Source: JAGLGH01 sp034723595 (GTDB lineage: Archaea; Nanobdellota; Nanobdellia; Woesearchaeales; JAGLGH01). Taken from it: 28,451 nucleotides of DNA. Under the pieces are notes generated by a model. The model was not told the origin of the DNA. It did not search any database and worked only from the letters and a program-made list of their open reading frames with translations. The DNA lies in the NCBI GenBank assembly GCA_034723595.1, contig JAYEPB010000126.1, positions 1-28,451 of the forward strand, given 5' to 3'. Below are positions 1 to 7,393 of this stretch, piece after piece. The position numbers and the translations under genes are program-made. How positions within the stretch are numbered: the first letter of the stretch is position 1; each line of letters begins with the position of its first letter.

Positions 1-7
1 AATTGAT

Positions 8-15
8 GAGGGGGA
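8..15 (+). promoter_or_regulatory. Ribosome binding site of the first gene
   Basis: GAGGGGGA lies 8 nt before the ATG at 24. It is a strong Shine-Dalgarno sequence and decides the start in favour of the ATG at 24 over the TTG at 3 and the ATG at 6, which overlap or precede it. Confidence 0.7.
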
Positions 16-23
16 TTTTAAAA

Positions 24-560
24 ATGAAAAAAATAATCTTGATTGTGTTTATGTTGATCTTAATTGTGCCTGTTGTGTGGGGATATGATGCTGTAGTTCA
101 AACGGCGATGGAATATTTAGATAGTAATAATCTTGGTATATTGGATCCCACAATAGATATTGCCACAGATGTTAATTTTTTAAATATTATTCCTGATGGT
201 TCAAGATATTATGAAAAAGTCCTATTTAGTAAATCAACTGATTGGTCTAGTGCATGGTATGGTATTAGTAATTATGCTAAAGAAGGTACTCTTTCATCTT
301 CATTATTGTCTCTCACTAGTGGGACTACATATTATCTGCGCATTAAGGCTCCTAAGATATGCCAGGTTAAATATGCTCCCCGTGGTTGTTGGGGTTCTTG
401 TACCCCTACACCGGATTATAATTGGGATGATGGCACTGCTTATGTAGCTGATTGTACTTTAGAGAGAACATCATCTTATAACCCAGTTGCTCCAACAACG
501 AACATAAAAGGACCAGTTTATTTCGGCGGAGATGGCAGCATGAGTTTTGTTGCGCCATAA
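24..560 (+). CDS. Small secreted protein of unknown function
   Basis: This 178-residue protein has a clear signal peptide: a lysine pair, then a run of Ile/Leu/Val/Phe ending near VVWG at about residue 20. The mature part has no membrane segment. It contains a stretch SGTTYYLRIKAP that resembles the end of a fibronectin type III or other beta-sandwich domain, and a small cysteine cluster (CQVKYAPRGCWGSC, then a later Cys) that could form disulfides outside the cell. I do not recognise a family. It is followed after 1 nt by another small membrane protein and then by a giant surface protein, so it probably belongs to a surface-protein operon. The promoter lies outside the window. Confidence 0.75.
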   Translation: MKKIILIVFMLILIVPVVWGYDAVVQTAMEYLDSNNLGILDPTIDIATDVNFLNIIPDGSRYYEKVLFSKSTDWSSAWYGISNYAKEGTLSSSLLSLTSGTTYYLRIKAPKICQVKYAPRGCWGSCTPTPDYNWDDGTAYVADCTLERTSSYNPVAPTTNIKGPVYFGGDGSMSFVAP

Positions 561-561
561 G

Positions 562-942
562 ATGATGATTCAAATGCGAAAAAAACCAGCTTACATTTTA
601 TTGATTATTTTAGTTTTGTTAATTTGTACTTCTTTAATATATTTGTTAACTCAACCAAAATATTCTGAAGATGAGATTATGAAAATCCTGAAAACAGATA
701 ATGATCTTAATAGGTTTATTGCCAGCAATGAAGTTATATTAAACATGACAGAACTTAGTTCACAAGATATAATTGAACAACAAAAAAGGGATGATGCATT
801 TGGGCAATGGTACAATAAGATTGAGCCTGCTGATTATTTGCAGGTTAAGGTCACAAGTGTTACAACAGGTCAGGCATTTTTAGCGATCATAGACAAAGAA
901 CAAAAAAATGTTGTGAGGATATTGGGATTATTTGGAGGTTAG
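562..942 (+). CDS. Small protein with one N-terminal membrane helix
   Basis: The protein has about 126 residues. It begins 1 nt after the preceding stop, so the two are probably translationally coupled. ATGs at 562, 565 and 574 are all possible starts and there is no Shine-Dalgarno to decide; a TTG further upstream is less likely. Residues about 9-30 form a single hydrophobic helix after MRKK, followed by a polar, mostly helical then beta-rich region outside the membrane. There is no lipobox that I can identify with confidence and no recognised domain. Its place between a secreted protein and a giant surface protein suggests an accessory envelope role, but the function is unknown. Confidence 0.65.
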   Translation: MMIQMRKKPAYILLIILVLLICTSLIYLLTQPKYSEDEIMKILKTDNDLNRFIASNEVILNMTELSSQDIIEQQKRDDAFGQWYNKIEPADYLQVKVTSVTTGQAFLAIIDKEQKNVVRILGLFGG

Positions 943-968
943 TTAGCTAATTAATCATAAAAAAGAAG

Positions 969-3900
969 ATGAAAAAACTAAAACAAATAATTATTTTGGT
1001 TGTATTTATTGGCTTAATTAGTTTTTTCTCTAAAACCTCTCTTGCAGCAACTACTCAATTATCATTGGGATCTGGAACACAGGCAGATACTGGGGTCACA
1101 TATTCTTTTACATCAACTATTTATCATAATTACACTGGTGATCAGCCTGATACTGCAGTGGATTATAGTTTTCAGGCTTATGTTCATTATTGCACTATTG
1201 CTGATGACCCTCCTTTGGTTATAAGCTATTCTTTTTTGTTAAATGGTGATACTACAGAATCTAATACAGGTGGAGGTTGCACTTCTTTATTATTTCAAAT
1301 GTTGTCAATTGGTGAAACATGCACAAGTAATACTGATTGCTCATCAAGTAATTGCGTATCAAAGCCAAGTGGAGCTAAGGTATGCGTTGCTGCTGATAAA
1401 GAATGTGCAGATAGTTCAGGTAACGGTGTTGATACAAGCTATACAGAATGTTATGTTGGAGATTTTTATGAATGCACTGGATTAGATACCTGGGTAAGCA
1501 CAGACTGTGCTAATAATTGCGGGTTTTATTCAGATGTTAATAGTTGTAGTGCAGGAAATTGTCAGGCATGTGGTGTTTCATGTTCATCTCATAGCGATTG
1601 TGACAGCAATGCTTATTGCTCAACAGGAAATGAATGTTTAGGAGACCATTCAAATAATGAGGATTGCAGTGATGTTATTGAGCCAGATAATTCCGGATGC
1701 AGTTCTGCTTATTGTTATGATGATGATTGGGATGGAGCCGGAGAGTTTTGCGCAGCATCAAGTACAAGTTGTGTTTTTAATGGAACAAGTTATTCTAATG
1801 GCTATGAATTATGCTCTGTCAATGACTGGTTTAAAACATGCAGTTCCGGGACTTGGGGATCAGAAATAAGTTGCGATCTTGCTGATGATTATTGTGATGC
1901 AGGCAGTGGAGCGCAATCTGGTTATGGTTTGGCAGAGACATGCTTAAGCAGTAGTGTTGGTGGCTGTCAGGCGACTAGTTGTATCTCTTGCGAGCCTTAT
2001 ATGGCTGATAGTGTAAATAGCTGTAAAACTTCATGCTTGGCAGGGGATGATTGCTGGAGTGGATATGAGTGTGATGCCGGAGTTTGTGAGGTTCCAAATA
2101 TTGCTCCTGAAATGCAAACATCAAGGATTTATTCAGTTTTAAACGCAACAGCAGATAATTTAGAAGGCTATTGCAATGCGATTGATACTGATAGTGGTAA
2201 TATTATTTATTATTATGAATGGTATAGAAATGATGTTCTGAATATAAGTGGAAATACTGTTCTTAGTTATGATTCTGGTTTAGAAATAAATGTTGATAAT
2301 ATATCCAGTTCTGATTTGGTTGTGGGAGATAATTGGATATTAAGCTGTAGTGCTTATGATTCAGAAAATAATTCTGATTGGTTGAATAGTTCGAGTTTAA
2401 CTATAAAAAAATGCGGTACAATGCTGAATGTGACAAATTCAATAATAATTAATTCATCACAAAGCAGCACAAACTATGATTGTGTCTATGTGCAAGATGG
2501 TGGTACTCTTATTCTTGATGTTCCGTTTGAAGTCAATAATGAGATGATTGTTTACAATGGCGGAACTGTGACACATAGCAGCAATACTAATGCGCAAGTC
2601 AATTGGCTGAATATGACAGTTGCTAACTTAACAATAGAATCCGGCGGTTCTATTGATGTTACAAAAAAAGGCTATTCTAATTCAAATGGTCCTGGTCAAG
2701 GAATTGATGGAAGTTATCCTGGCGGTGGTGGTTATGGTGGCAATGGCGGCGATGGTTCTGGCACTGCTGTTGGTGGTTCTAGCTATGGTTCATTGACTCA
2801 GCCTGTTGATTTGGGTTCTGGAAGCGGAGGAAATAATGTTTATAATAAGTATGTAGATGGTCATGGCGGCGGCGCTGTTAAATTAGATGTTTCAGGTACT
2901 TTGATTATTGATGGTTCAATAATTGCAAATGGTGGCAAGGGATATACTCCTGCTAATTGGGGCGTAACTAGTGGTGGTTCTGGCGGCAGTATCTGGATTG
3001 ATGCCGGGACATTATCTGGTTCTGGTTCTATTAAGTCTAATGGTGGTTCTGGCGGCTCTACTGGCTCTCAGACAGGTTCTGGCGGCGGTGGCGGCAGGAT
3101 AGCTATTTATTTTACGAGTAGTTCGTTTAGTGGCGTTACAACTGTGTATGGTGGGTCTGGTACTCAATACGGTGGAGCTGGAACAATTTACACAAAACAG
3201 ACTGGAACCAATGGAGATTTGTTAATAGACAATAATAATCATGCAGGAGCAATCACCAATCTTACTGTGGGAACACATAATTTCGACAACTTCAATATAA
3301 CAAGCCAGCATTTTATAATTCCATCTTCAACAAGCTTGAATATCCAGAATCATGCTAATATGCATTCAGGGACAAAAATAACTGCTTCAGGCACAGTTTC
3401 CATTAACACCGCAAATATATTAGATTCTGTTAATTATGATGGATTATTGGAAGCGACGACTGTGAACATATTATCTACTGGCACTCTAACTCATTCTGCA
3501 AATTCAGATTCAAAGAATTATTATCTAGACATCACTGCAGAAAACTTTACAATAGAATCAGGTGGTTCTATCAATGTCACAGGTAAGGGCTATTCTAATT
3601 CAAATGGTCCTGGTCAAGGAACAGATGGGAATACACCTGGTGGTGGTGGTTATGGTGGAGATGGCGGAGATGGTTCAGGCACGGCTTTTGGCGGTTCTAG
3701 CTATGGTTCATTGACTCATCCTGCTGATTTGGGTTCTGGAAGCGGAGGAAATAGTGGTTATAATTATTATTTCGATGGTCATGGTGGTGGTGCTGTTAAA
3801 TTAGATGTTTCAGATACTTTGATTGTGGAAGGGTCAATAATTGCAAATGGTGGAACTGGATATGTTCCTGCTAATTATGGTACAACTAGTGGTGGTTCTG

Positions 3901-5735
3901 GTGGCAGTATTTGGATTGATGCTGGGACATTTTCTGGTTCTGGTTCTATTGTATCTAAGGGTGGTGCTGGCGGCTCTACTAGCTATCAGACAGCTTCTGG
4001 CGGTGGTGGCGGCAGGATAGCTATTTATTATACTATAGATTCATTCACTGGAAATACAACCTCTAATGGTGGATCTGGTTATCAAGAGGGTAACAAAGGT
4101 TCAATCTTCCGTTGTGATTATATCTCTAGCGCATCATGTTCAGGTATTAGTGGTTCAAATGTTTTAGTCCAATCAGGCAGTGTTAATCACATCACTAGTT
4201 ATTCTATCAATGAAAGCATTGAAATCAATCGTACAATCATCAATCCCTATTCTAGCAATTCCCTAAACTGGACAGATTCATCAAGCAATGCTGCTTGCAT
4301 AGCAACATATAATCTTACAGGTCTTAATCCTTTAGATCTTTTGAATATATTAGACAATGGAATTGAGATTGAAAATTCTCCCTTGAATACAGATGCAAAT
4401 GGAATTCTCTCTATCTTTTCTGTGAATCTCACTTCTGAGCATGAAATATCAATCTCAGGTGAACCTGCTGTCACTAATCAATCCAATGGCGAATCCTGCA
4501 CATCAAATACTGAATGCAATTCAACCAACTGCGTCTCAAAGCCAGATAGCTCAAAAGTCTGCGCAGCAGTTGACAAAGAATGTGCTGATAGCTTAGGCAA
4601 TGGCGTTGATACGGGTTATAAAGAATGCTATAATAGTGATTCCTATGAATGCACTGCCATAAACACATGGATCAGTTCTGACTGTACTTATAATTGCGGT
4701 CTTTACGCAGATGTTGATAGTTGCAGTGCTGGTGAATGCCAGGCTTGTGAAACTTCTTGTGCCCTTGATAACGATTGTGATGCAGGTATGATATGTTCTG
4801 TAGATAATACTTGTATAAATGAGAATGATCTAGATAATGATGGAATATCCAATGATGATGATGCAATCCATGGTGATGAGAACTATGTGAATGTTTCTGG
4901 AATCATTTCAACTCCTGATTTAAACATCACAATTGATAATGACAAGAACATCAGCAAAATCTTTACTGGCACTCATGATATCATGTTTAAGGATAAGGAT
5001 GTATGCCTTGTCTTCTTCAGGCATGATTTCTCAGATTTAAGGCTGAATCTAAGCAAGATAGAGATACATAAGGGTGCTAAAGGAATGCATATCAAGGGAT
5101 TAAGCTTAGGCGTTGGAAAGAAGAAAACAGTATGCGTATCAGCTCCTGAACAGAATAATCTTGTATGTTTGAAAGATGATGAGGAAATAAGTCTTGATGA
5201 TATGACTGATGATTGTACAGGGGATGGGGAAATATTATTTGATAGTTGCAGCGCATCAGGTCAGACAATCGGCGAATACTATTGTTATTATAATACAACA
5301 TATGGAGTTTATCTTATTAATTCAACAAGTCATACAGGCGCTAAGGAATTAGGAAACGCAAGGCTTGAGATTTGGGATGATACTGATTTTGGGACAAAGA
5401 ATCTCTTTGAGGGTGTAGTGTTCTATGCAAACTATACAAATCTCAGTTCTGGAGAGGCTATAGTAGGAGCTGATTGTAATATCTGGTTTGATAATTGGGC
5501 AAACTGGAGTGACATGAGCGCAGATAATATCCATAATTTCACAAGAAGCTTTGAAACATTTGGAACAAAGAACTGGAATGTATCATGTTCGGCAACAGGA
5601 TTCACATCAATTAACACAAATGATACAGTTGTTATTGGTTCTGGTGCAGAAATACCTGAGTTTAGTGTTGTGACTGTGATGTTGGCATTGTCAGTTATTC
5701 TGTGCGGGCTGTTATTCATGAAGAGAAAGAGATAA
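969..5735 (+). CDS. Giant surface protein with PEF-CTERM-like tail
   Basis: This 1588-residue exported protein has a signal peptide ending near TSLA. Order of parts: a beta region to about 114; a cysteine-rich region from GETC (115) to about 365; an Ig/PKD-like domain at about 375-480; a glycine-rich beta module from about 553; a second copy about 306 residues later (GYSNSNGPGQG begins at 568 and 874); a second copy of the first part of the cysteine-rich region (GESCTSNTEC) near 1175; a calcium-binding loop DLDNDGISNDDD at 1287; an unnamed domain to about 1460; and a C-terminal IPEF (1562-1565) followed by a hydrophobic helix and MKRKR. That ending is the architecture of PEF-CTERM archaeosortase substrates. 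The last 110 residues resemble the end of the protein at 7394-12103. It is probably a cell-surface adhesin or sheath component; the ligand is unknown. It lies 26 nt after the preceding small gene. Confidence 0.85.
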   Translation: MKKLKQIIILVVFIGLISFFSKTSLAATTQLSLGSGTQADTGVTYSFTSTIYHNYTGDQPDTAVDYSFQAYVHYCTIADDPPLVISYSFLLNGDTTESNTGGGCTSLLFQMLSIGETCTSNTDCSSSNCVSKPSGAKVCVAADKECADSSGNGVDTSYTECYVGDFYECTGLDTWVSTDCANNCGFYSDVNSCSAGNCQACGVSCSSHSDCDSNAYCSTGNECLGDHSNNEDCSDVIEPDNSGCSSAYCYDDDWDGAGEFCAASSTSCVFNGTSYSNGYELCSVNDWFKTCSSGTWGSEISCDLADDYCDAGSGAQSGYGLAETCLSSSVGGCQATSCISCEPYMADSVNSCKTSCLAGDDCWSGYECDAGVCEVPNIAPEMQTSRIYSVLNATADNLEGYCNAIDTDSGNIIYYYEWYRNDVLNISGNTVLSYDSGLEINVDNISSSDLVVGDNWILSCSAYDSENNSDWLNSSSLTIKKCGTMLNVTNSIIINSSQSSTNYDCVYVQDGGTLILDVPFEVNNEMIVYNGGTVTHSSNTNAQVNWLNMTVANLTIESGGSIDVTKKGYSNSNGPGQGIDGSYPGGGGYGGNGGDGSGTAVGGSSYGSLTQPVDLGSGSGGNNVYNKYVDGHGGGAVKLDVSGTLIIDGSIIANGGKGYTPANWGVTSGGSGGSIWIDAGTLSGSGSIKSNGGSGGSTGSQTGSGGGGGRIAIYFTSSSFSGVTTVYGGSGTQYGGAGTIYTKQTGTNGDLLIDNNNHAGAITNLTVGTHNFDNFNITSQHFIIPSSTSLNIQNHANMHSGTKITASGTVSINTANILDSVNYDGLLEATTVNILSTGTLTHSANSDSKNYYLDITAENFTIESGGSINVTGKGYSNSNGPGQGTDGNTPGGGGYGGDGGDGSGTAFGGSSYGSLTHPADLGSGSGGNSGYNYYFDGHGGGAVKLDVSDTLIVEGSIIANGGTGYVPANYGTTSGGSGGSIWIDAGTFSGSGSIVSKGGAGGSTSYQTASGGGGGRIAIYYTIDSFTGNTTSNGGSGYQEGNKGSIFRCDYISSASCSGISGSNVLVQSGSVNHITSYSINESIEINRTIINPYSSNSLNWTDSSSNAACIATYNLTGLNPLDLLNILDNGIEIENSPLNTDANGILSIFSVNLTSEHEISISGEPAVTNQSNGESCTSNTECNSTNCVSKPDSSKVCAAVDKECADSLGNGVDTGYKECYNSDSYECTAINTWISSDCTYNCGLYADVDSCSAGECQACETSCALDNDCDAGMICSVDNTCINENDLDNDGISNDDDAIHGDENYVNVSGIISTPDLNITIDNDKNISKIFTGTHDIMFKDKDVCLVFFRHDFSDLRLNLSKIEIHKGAKGMHIKGLSLGVGKKKTVCVSAPEQNNLVCLKDDEEISLDDMTDDCTGDGEILFDSCSASGQTIGEYYCYYNTTYGVYLINSTSHTGAKELGNARLEIWDDTDFGTKNLFEGVVFYANYTNLSSGEAIVGADCNIWFDNWANWSDMSADNIHNFTRSFETFGTKNWNVSCSATGFTSINTNDTVVIGSGAEIPEFSVVTVMLALSVILCGLLFMKRKR
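2626..4038 (+). repeat. Two copies of a glycine-rich beta module
   Basis: The segments at about 2626-3120 and 3544-4038 encode the same module, offset 918 bp. Shared landmarks are SNGPGQG, a GGGGYGG stretch, YGSLT, DLGSGSGG, GHGGGAVKLDVS, GSIIANGG, GGSGGSIWIDAG and GGGGGRIAIY. The nucleotide sequence is also visibly similar, so this is a fairly recent internal duplication. The spacer between the copies is not glycine rich. Confidence 0.85.
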
Positions 5736-5736
5736 T

Positions 5737-5744
5737 TTTATAAA
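5737..5744 (+). promoter_or_regulatory. TATA box for eS1-ferredoxin unit
   Basis: TTTATAAA lies just after the stop of the preceding gene, about 70 nt before the eS1 ATG. A start site about 27 nt downstream would give a leader of roughly 40 nt carrying the Shine-Dalgarno at 5798-5803. Assigned by eye from the archaeal consensus. Confidence 0.45.
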
Positions 5745-5797
5745 CCCTATATGATTCTATTCAAATAATCGGGTATCTTAATTAAAATAATTATATA

Positions 5798-5803
5798 GAG
5801 GGA
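5798..5803 (+). promoter_or_regulatory. Ribosome binding site of eS1
   Basis: GAGGGA lies 5 nt before the ATG at 5809, a good archaeal Shine-Dalgarno that fixes the start of the ribosomal protein gene. Confidence 0.65.
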
Positions 5804-5808
5804 AATTT

Positions 5809-6555
5809 ATGGCTAAAGTTAGAAAAAAAACAGGCGGTAAGGTAAGGAAAAAGAAATGGCTTAAGATTATTGCTCCAAGGGAATTTAATAATATGGTGCT
5901 TGGAGAAAGTTATGTATATGATGCAAAGCAGCTAATAGGCAAGAGCCTTAAAGTAAATATGATGACCCTCTCAAGGGATCCTAAGCAGCAGCATCTTAAC
6001 ATATTATTTAAAGTGACAAGACTTGACGGAGACACTGGTCTTGCAGAAGTAAAAGGTTTTGTGATTGTTCCTTCATTCCTGAAAAGGATTGTCAGAAGAG
6101 GAAAAAACAGGCTGGATATGTCATTTAAATGCAAGATTAAGGATAAGGTTATAAGAATCAAGCCTATACTCCTTACAAGATCTCAGACACATAGTTCTGT
6201 GCTTAAAGATTTAAGAAAAACAGCAATTGAGAGAATTACAAAGGCGTTTGCTAATTATAAATTTAATGACCTTGTGATGGATCTTCTTGCTTATAAAGTG
6301 CAGAGAAAGATAAAATCTGACCTTTGTAAGATATACCCACTTAAGTCATGCGATATCAGGTCTATAATAGAGGATATTGTTAAGAGCAGGAAATTCAAGG
6401 AAGAAGAGCCTGAAGAGAAACCTGAAGCTGTTGAAGAAGCGAAGCCAAGTGGGGGAGAGGTTCCTGCTGAAGAAGTTCCTGCAGAGGAAGAAGCACCTTT
6501 AGAGGAAGAAGCTCCTGCTGAAGAAGCAGAAAAAATAGAAGAAAAGGCTGATTAA
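5809..6555 (+). CDS. rps3ae: Small-subunit ribosomal protein eS1 (S3Ae)
   Basis: The protein has 248 residues. The basic N-terminus, the segment KKKWLKIIAPREFNN, the LGESYVYDAKQLIGKSLKVN stretch, the SRDPKQQHLNILFKV strand and the SSVLKDLRKTAIERI region all fit the archaeal/eukaryotic S3Ae family, which binds the 30S platform. The family is usually about 200 residues in archaea. This one carries about 50 extra C-terminal residues made almost only of Glu, Ala, Pro and Lys (from about 196), probably unstructured and highly acidic. The gene is followed 2 nt later by a ferredoxin gene, so the two are probably co-transcribed and coupled. Confidence 0.95.
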   Translation: MAKVRKKTGGKVRKKKWLKIIAPREFNNMVLGESYVYDAKQLIGKSLKVNMMTLSRDPKQQHLNILFKVTRLDGDTGLAEVKGFVIVPSFLKRIVRRGKNRLDMSFKCKIKDKVIRIKPILLTRSQTHSSVLKDLRKTAIERITKAFANYKFNDLVMDLLAYKVQRKIKSDLCKIYPLKSCDIRSIIEDIVKSRKFKEEEPEEKPEAVEEAKPSGGEVPAEEVPAEEEAPLEEEAPAEEAEKIEEKAD

Positions 6556-6557
6556 CA

Positions 6558-6740
6558 ATGGCTAAACCTATTATTGATGTGGACAAATGTAATGGTTGCG
6601 GAACATGCGTAAGCGTATGCCCTATGGATGTCTTTGAGATGAAGGATGGTAAGGCAGTTGCAGTAAAGCCTGATGAATGCATAGGATGCAGAGCATGTGA
6701 GGTTCAGTGTCCCACTGGCGCAATCAAGATAGAAGATTAA
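6558..6740 (+). CDS. 2[4Fe-4S] ferredoxin
   Basis: This 60-residue protein is the minimal bacterial-type dicluster ferredoxin. Cysteines at 11, 14, 17, 21 and at 41, 44, 47, 51 form two CxxCxxCxxxCP motifs, each cysteine group ligating three irons of one cluster and one of the other. No ligand is missing. It is a cytoplasmic low-potential electron carrier; the partner is not apparent here. It starts 2 nt after the eS1 stop, an unusual pairing of a ribosomal protein with an electron carrier. Candidate local consumers would be iron-sulfur enzymes such as the U32 protein or the Dph2-like protein, but nothing in the sequence links them. Confidence 0.92.
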   Translation: MAKPIIDVDKCNGCGTCVSVCPMDVFEMKDGKAVAVKPDECIGCRACEVQCPTGAIKIED

Positions 6741-7173
6741 TTTTTATTTTTTTAGATTTAATTTTTATTCCTATTTCCAAAATCTTTCCAAAATTCACTT
6801 TATCAGAGATTTTTTTGTGGATTAAAAAAAGATGATTAAATCTTTCAAATGATTGTTTAGGATCTGGAGAATCTAAGATAATCATTACTAAATCTGGATT
6901 CTCTTTTATTTCATACCACTTGAACTTAAGCCTGAGCCTAAGAATTTACCTATTGAATGTTTATCCAGGTTAAATTTATGAGATTCTAATTTAAGATTCT
7001 TTTAGTTTTTCAATTTCTTTTTCACTGAATCTGGTTAAAATCTTAAGATATTCTCTCATTCTCTTATGTATCTTTGGATTATCCCAAATTTGAACATATT
7101 TCTTAAGCTCTTTAGTAATTCGGATAATCTGATGCAGATAATCTATTGACATCTTTTTTCTAAATAGCCTCAT
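6724..7173 (-). pseudogene. Decayed small gene with two compensating frameshifts
   Basis: An intact 60-residue reading frame starts at 7173 (MRLFRKKMSIDYLHQ) and stops at 6991-6993. Beyond it the minus strand keeps protein-like composition. Removing one A from the A4 run just before that stop shifts into a frame reading KNLKLESHKFNLDKHSIGKF. A second shift near 6928-6940 returns to the original frame and reads FKWYEIKENPDLVMIILDSP, then on to a stop at 6724-6726. Repaired, it is a protein of about 149 residues. A TATA box at 7197-7205 sits 28 nt upstream of the ATG, so it once had, or still has, a leaderless promoter. The 3' end overlaps the ferredoxin gene by 17 nt. I recognise no family. 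Two assembly indels, or a genuine 60-residue gene, are the alternatives. Confidence 0.5.
6741..6753 (+). terminator. T-rich archaeal-type terminator after ferredoxin
   Basis: Directly after the ferredoxin stop the coding strand reads TTTTTATTTTTTT, and more T-rich sequence follows. Archaeal RNA polymerase ends at such runs without needing a hairpin. No stem-loop was seen. Confidence 0.45.
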
Positions 7174-7196
7174 GATAATATAAATAAATTGAAGAG

Positions 7197-7205
7197 AATA
7201 TAAAT
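7197..7205 (-). promoter_or_regulatory. TATA box upstream of the decayed gene
   Basis: On the minus strand this reads ATTTATATT, centred 28 nt before the ATG at 7173, the spacing expected for a leaderless archaeal transcript. The rest of 7206-7393 holds the promoter of the next plus-strand gene and an imperfect inverted repeat at about 7246-7270 (CCTTTTAAAT / ATTTAAAGG); I see no further gene there. Confidence 0.4.
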
Positions 7206-7315
7206 ATTTTGTTTTACTGGTGTGTTTCTCACTTTCAGATTCCTCCTTTTAAATCAAATCAATTTAAAGGGTTGTTTATGTCAGATGTTGATGTGCAGAA
7301 ATTATAATGAAAAAT

Positions 7316-7330
7316 CGAAAAGATTATATA
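7316..7330 (+). promoter_or_regulatory. BRE/TATA promoter of the second giant surface protein
   Basis: CGAAAAGATTATATA fits a BRE followed by a TATA box, about 70 nt before the ATG at 7394. A start site near 7353 would give a leader of about 40 nt that includes the Shine-Dalgarno at 7379-7385. Confidence 0.5.
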
Positions 7331-7378
7331 CTCCTAGTCTGAGATGTTTATTATGGTGGTTTTTATAAAAATAATCAT

Positions 7379-7385
7379 AAAGGTG
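7379..7385 (+). promoter_or_regulatory. Ribosome binding site of the second giant surface protein
   Basis: AAAGGTG lies 8 nt before the ATG at 7394 and supports this start. Confidence 0.6.
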
Positions 7386-7393
7386 CTGTAGAT

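Noticed and set aside
6395..6682. 95-residue leucine/glutamine-rich frame on the minus strand
   Set aside because: Antisense of the acidic eS1 tail and ferredoxin; composition follows from GAA/GAG codons on the other strand.
6724..7173. Programmed frameshifting as the explanation of the two shifts
   Set aside because: There is no slippery heptamer with a downstream structure that I can see, and two opposite shifts about 60 bases apart fit decay or indel errors better.
7246..7270. Inverted repeat CCTTTTAAAT / ATTTAAAGG
   Set aside because: Imperfect, short and AT-rich; it could be chance in this intergenic region and lies away from any gene end.
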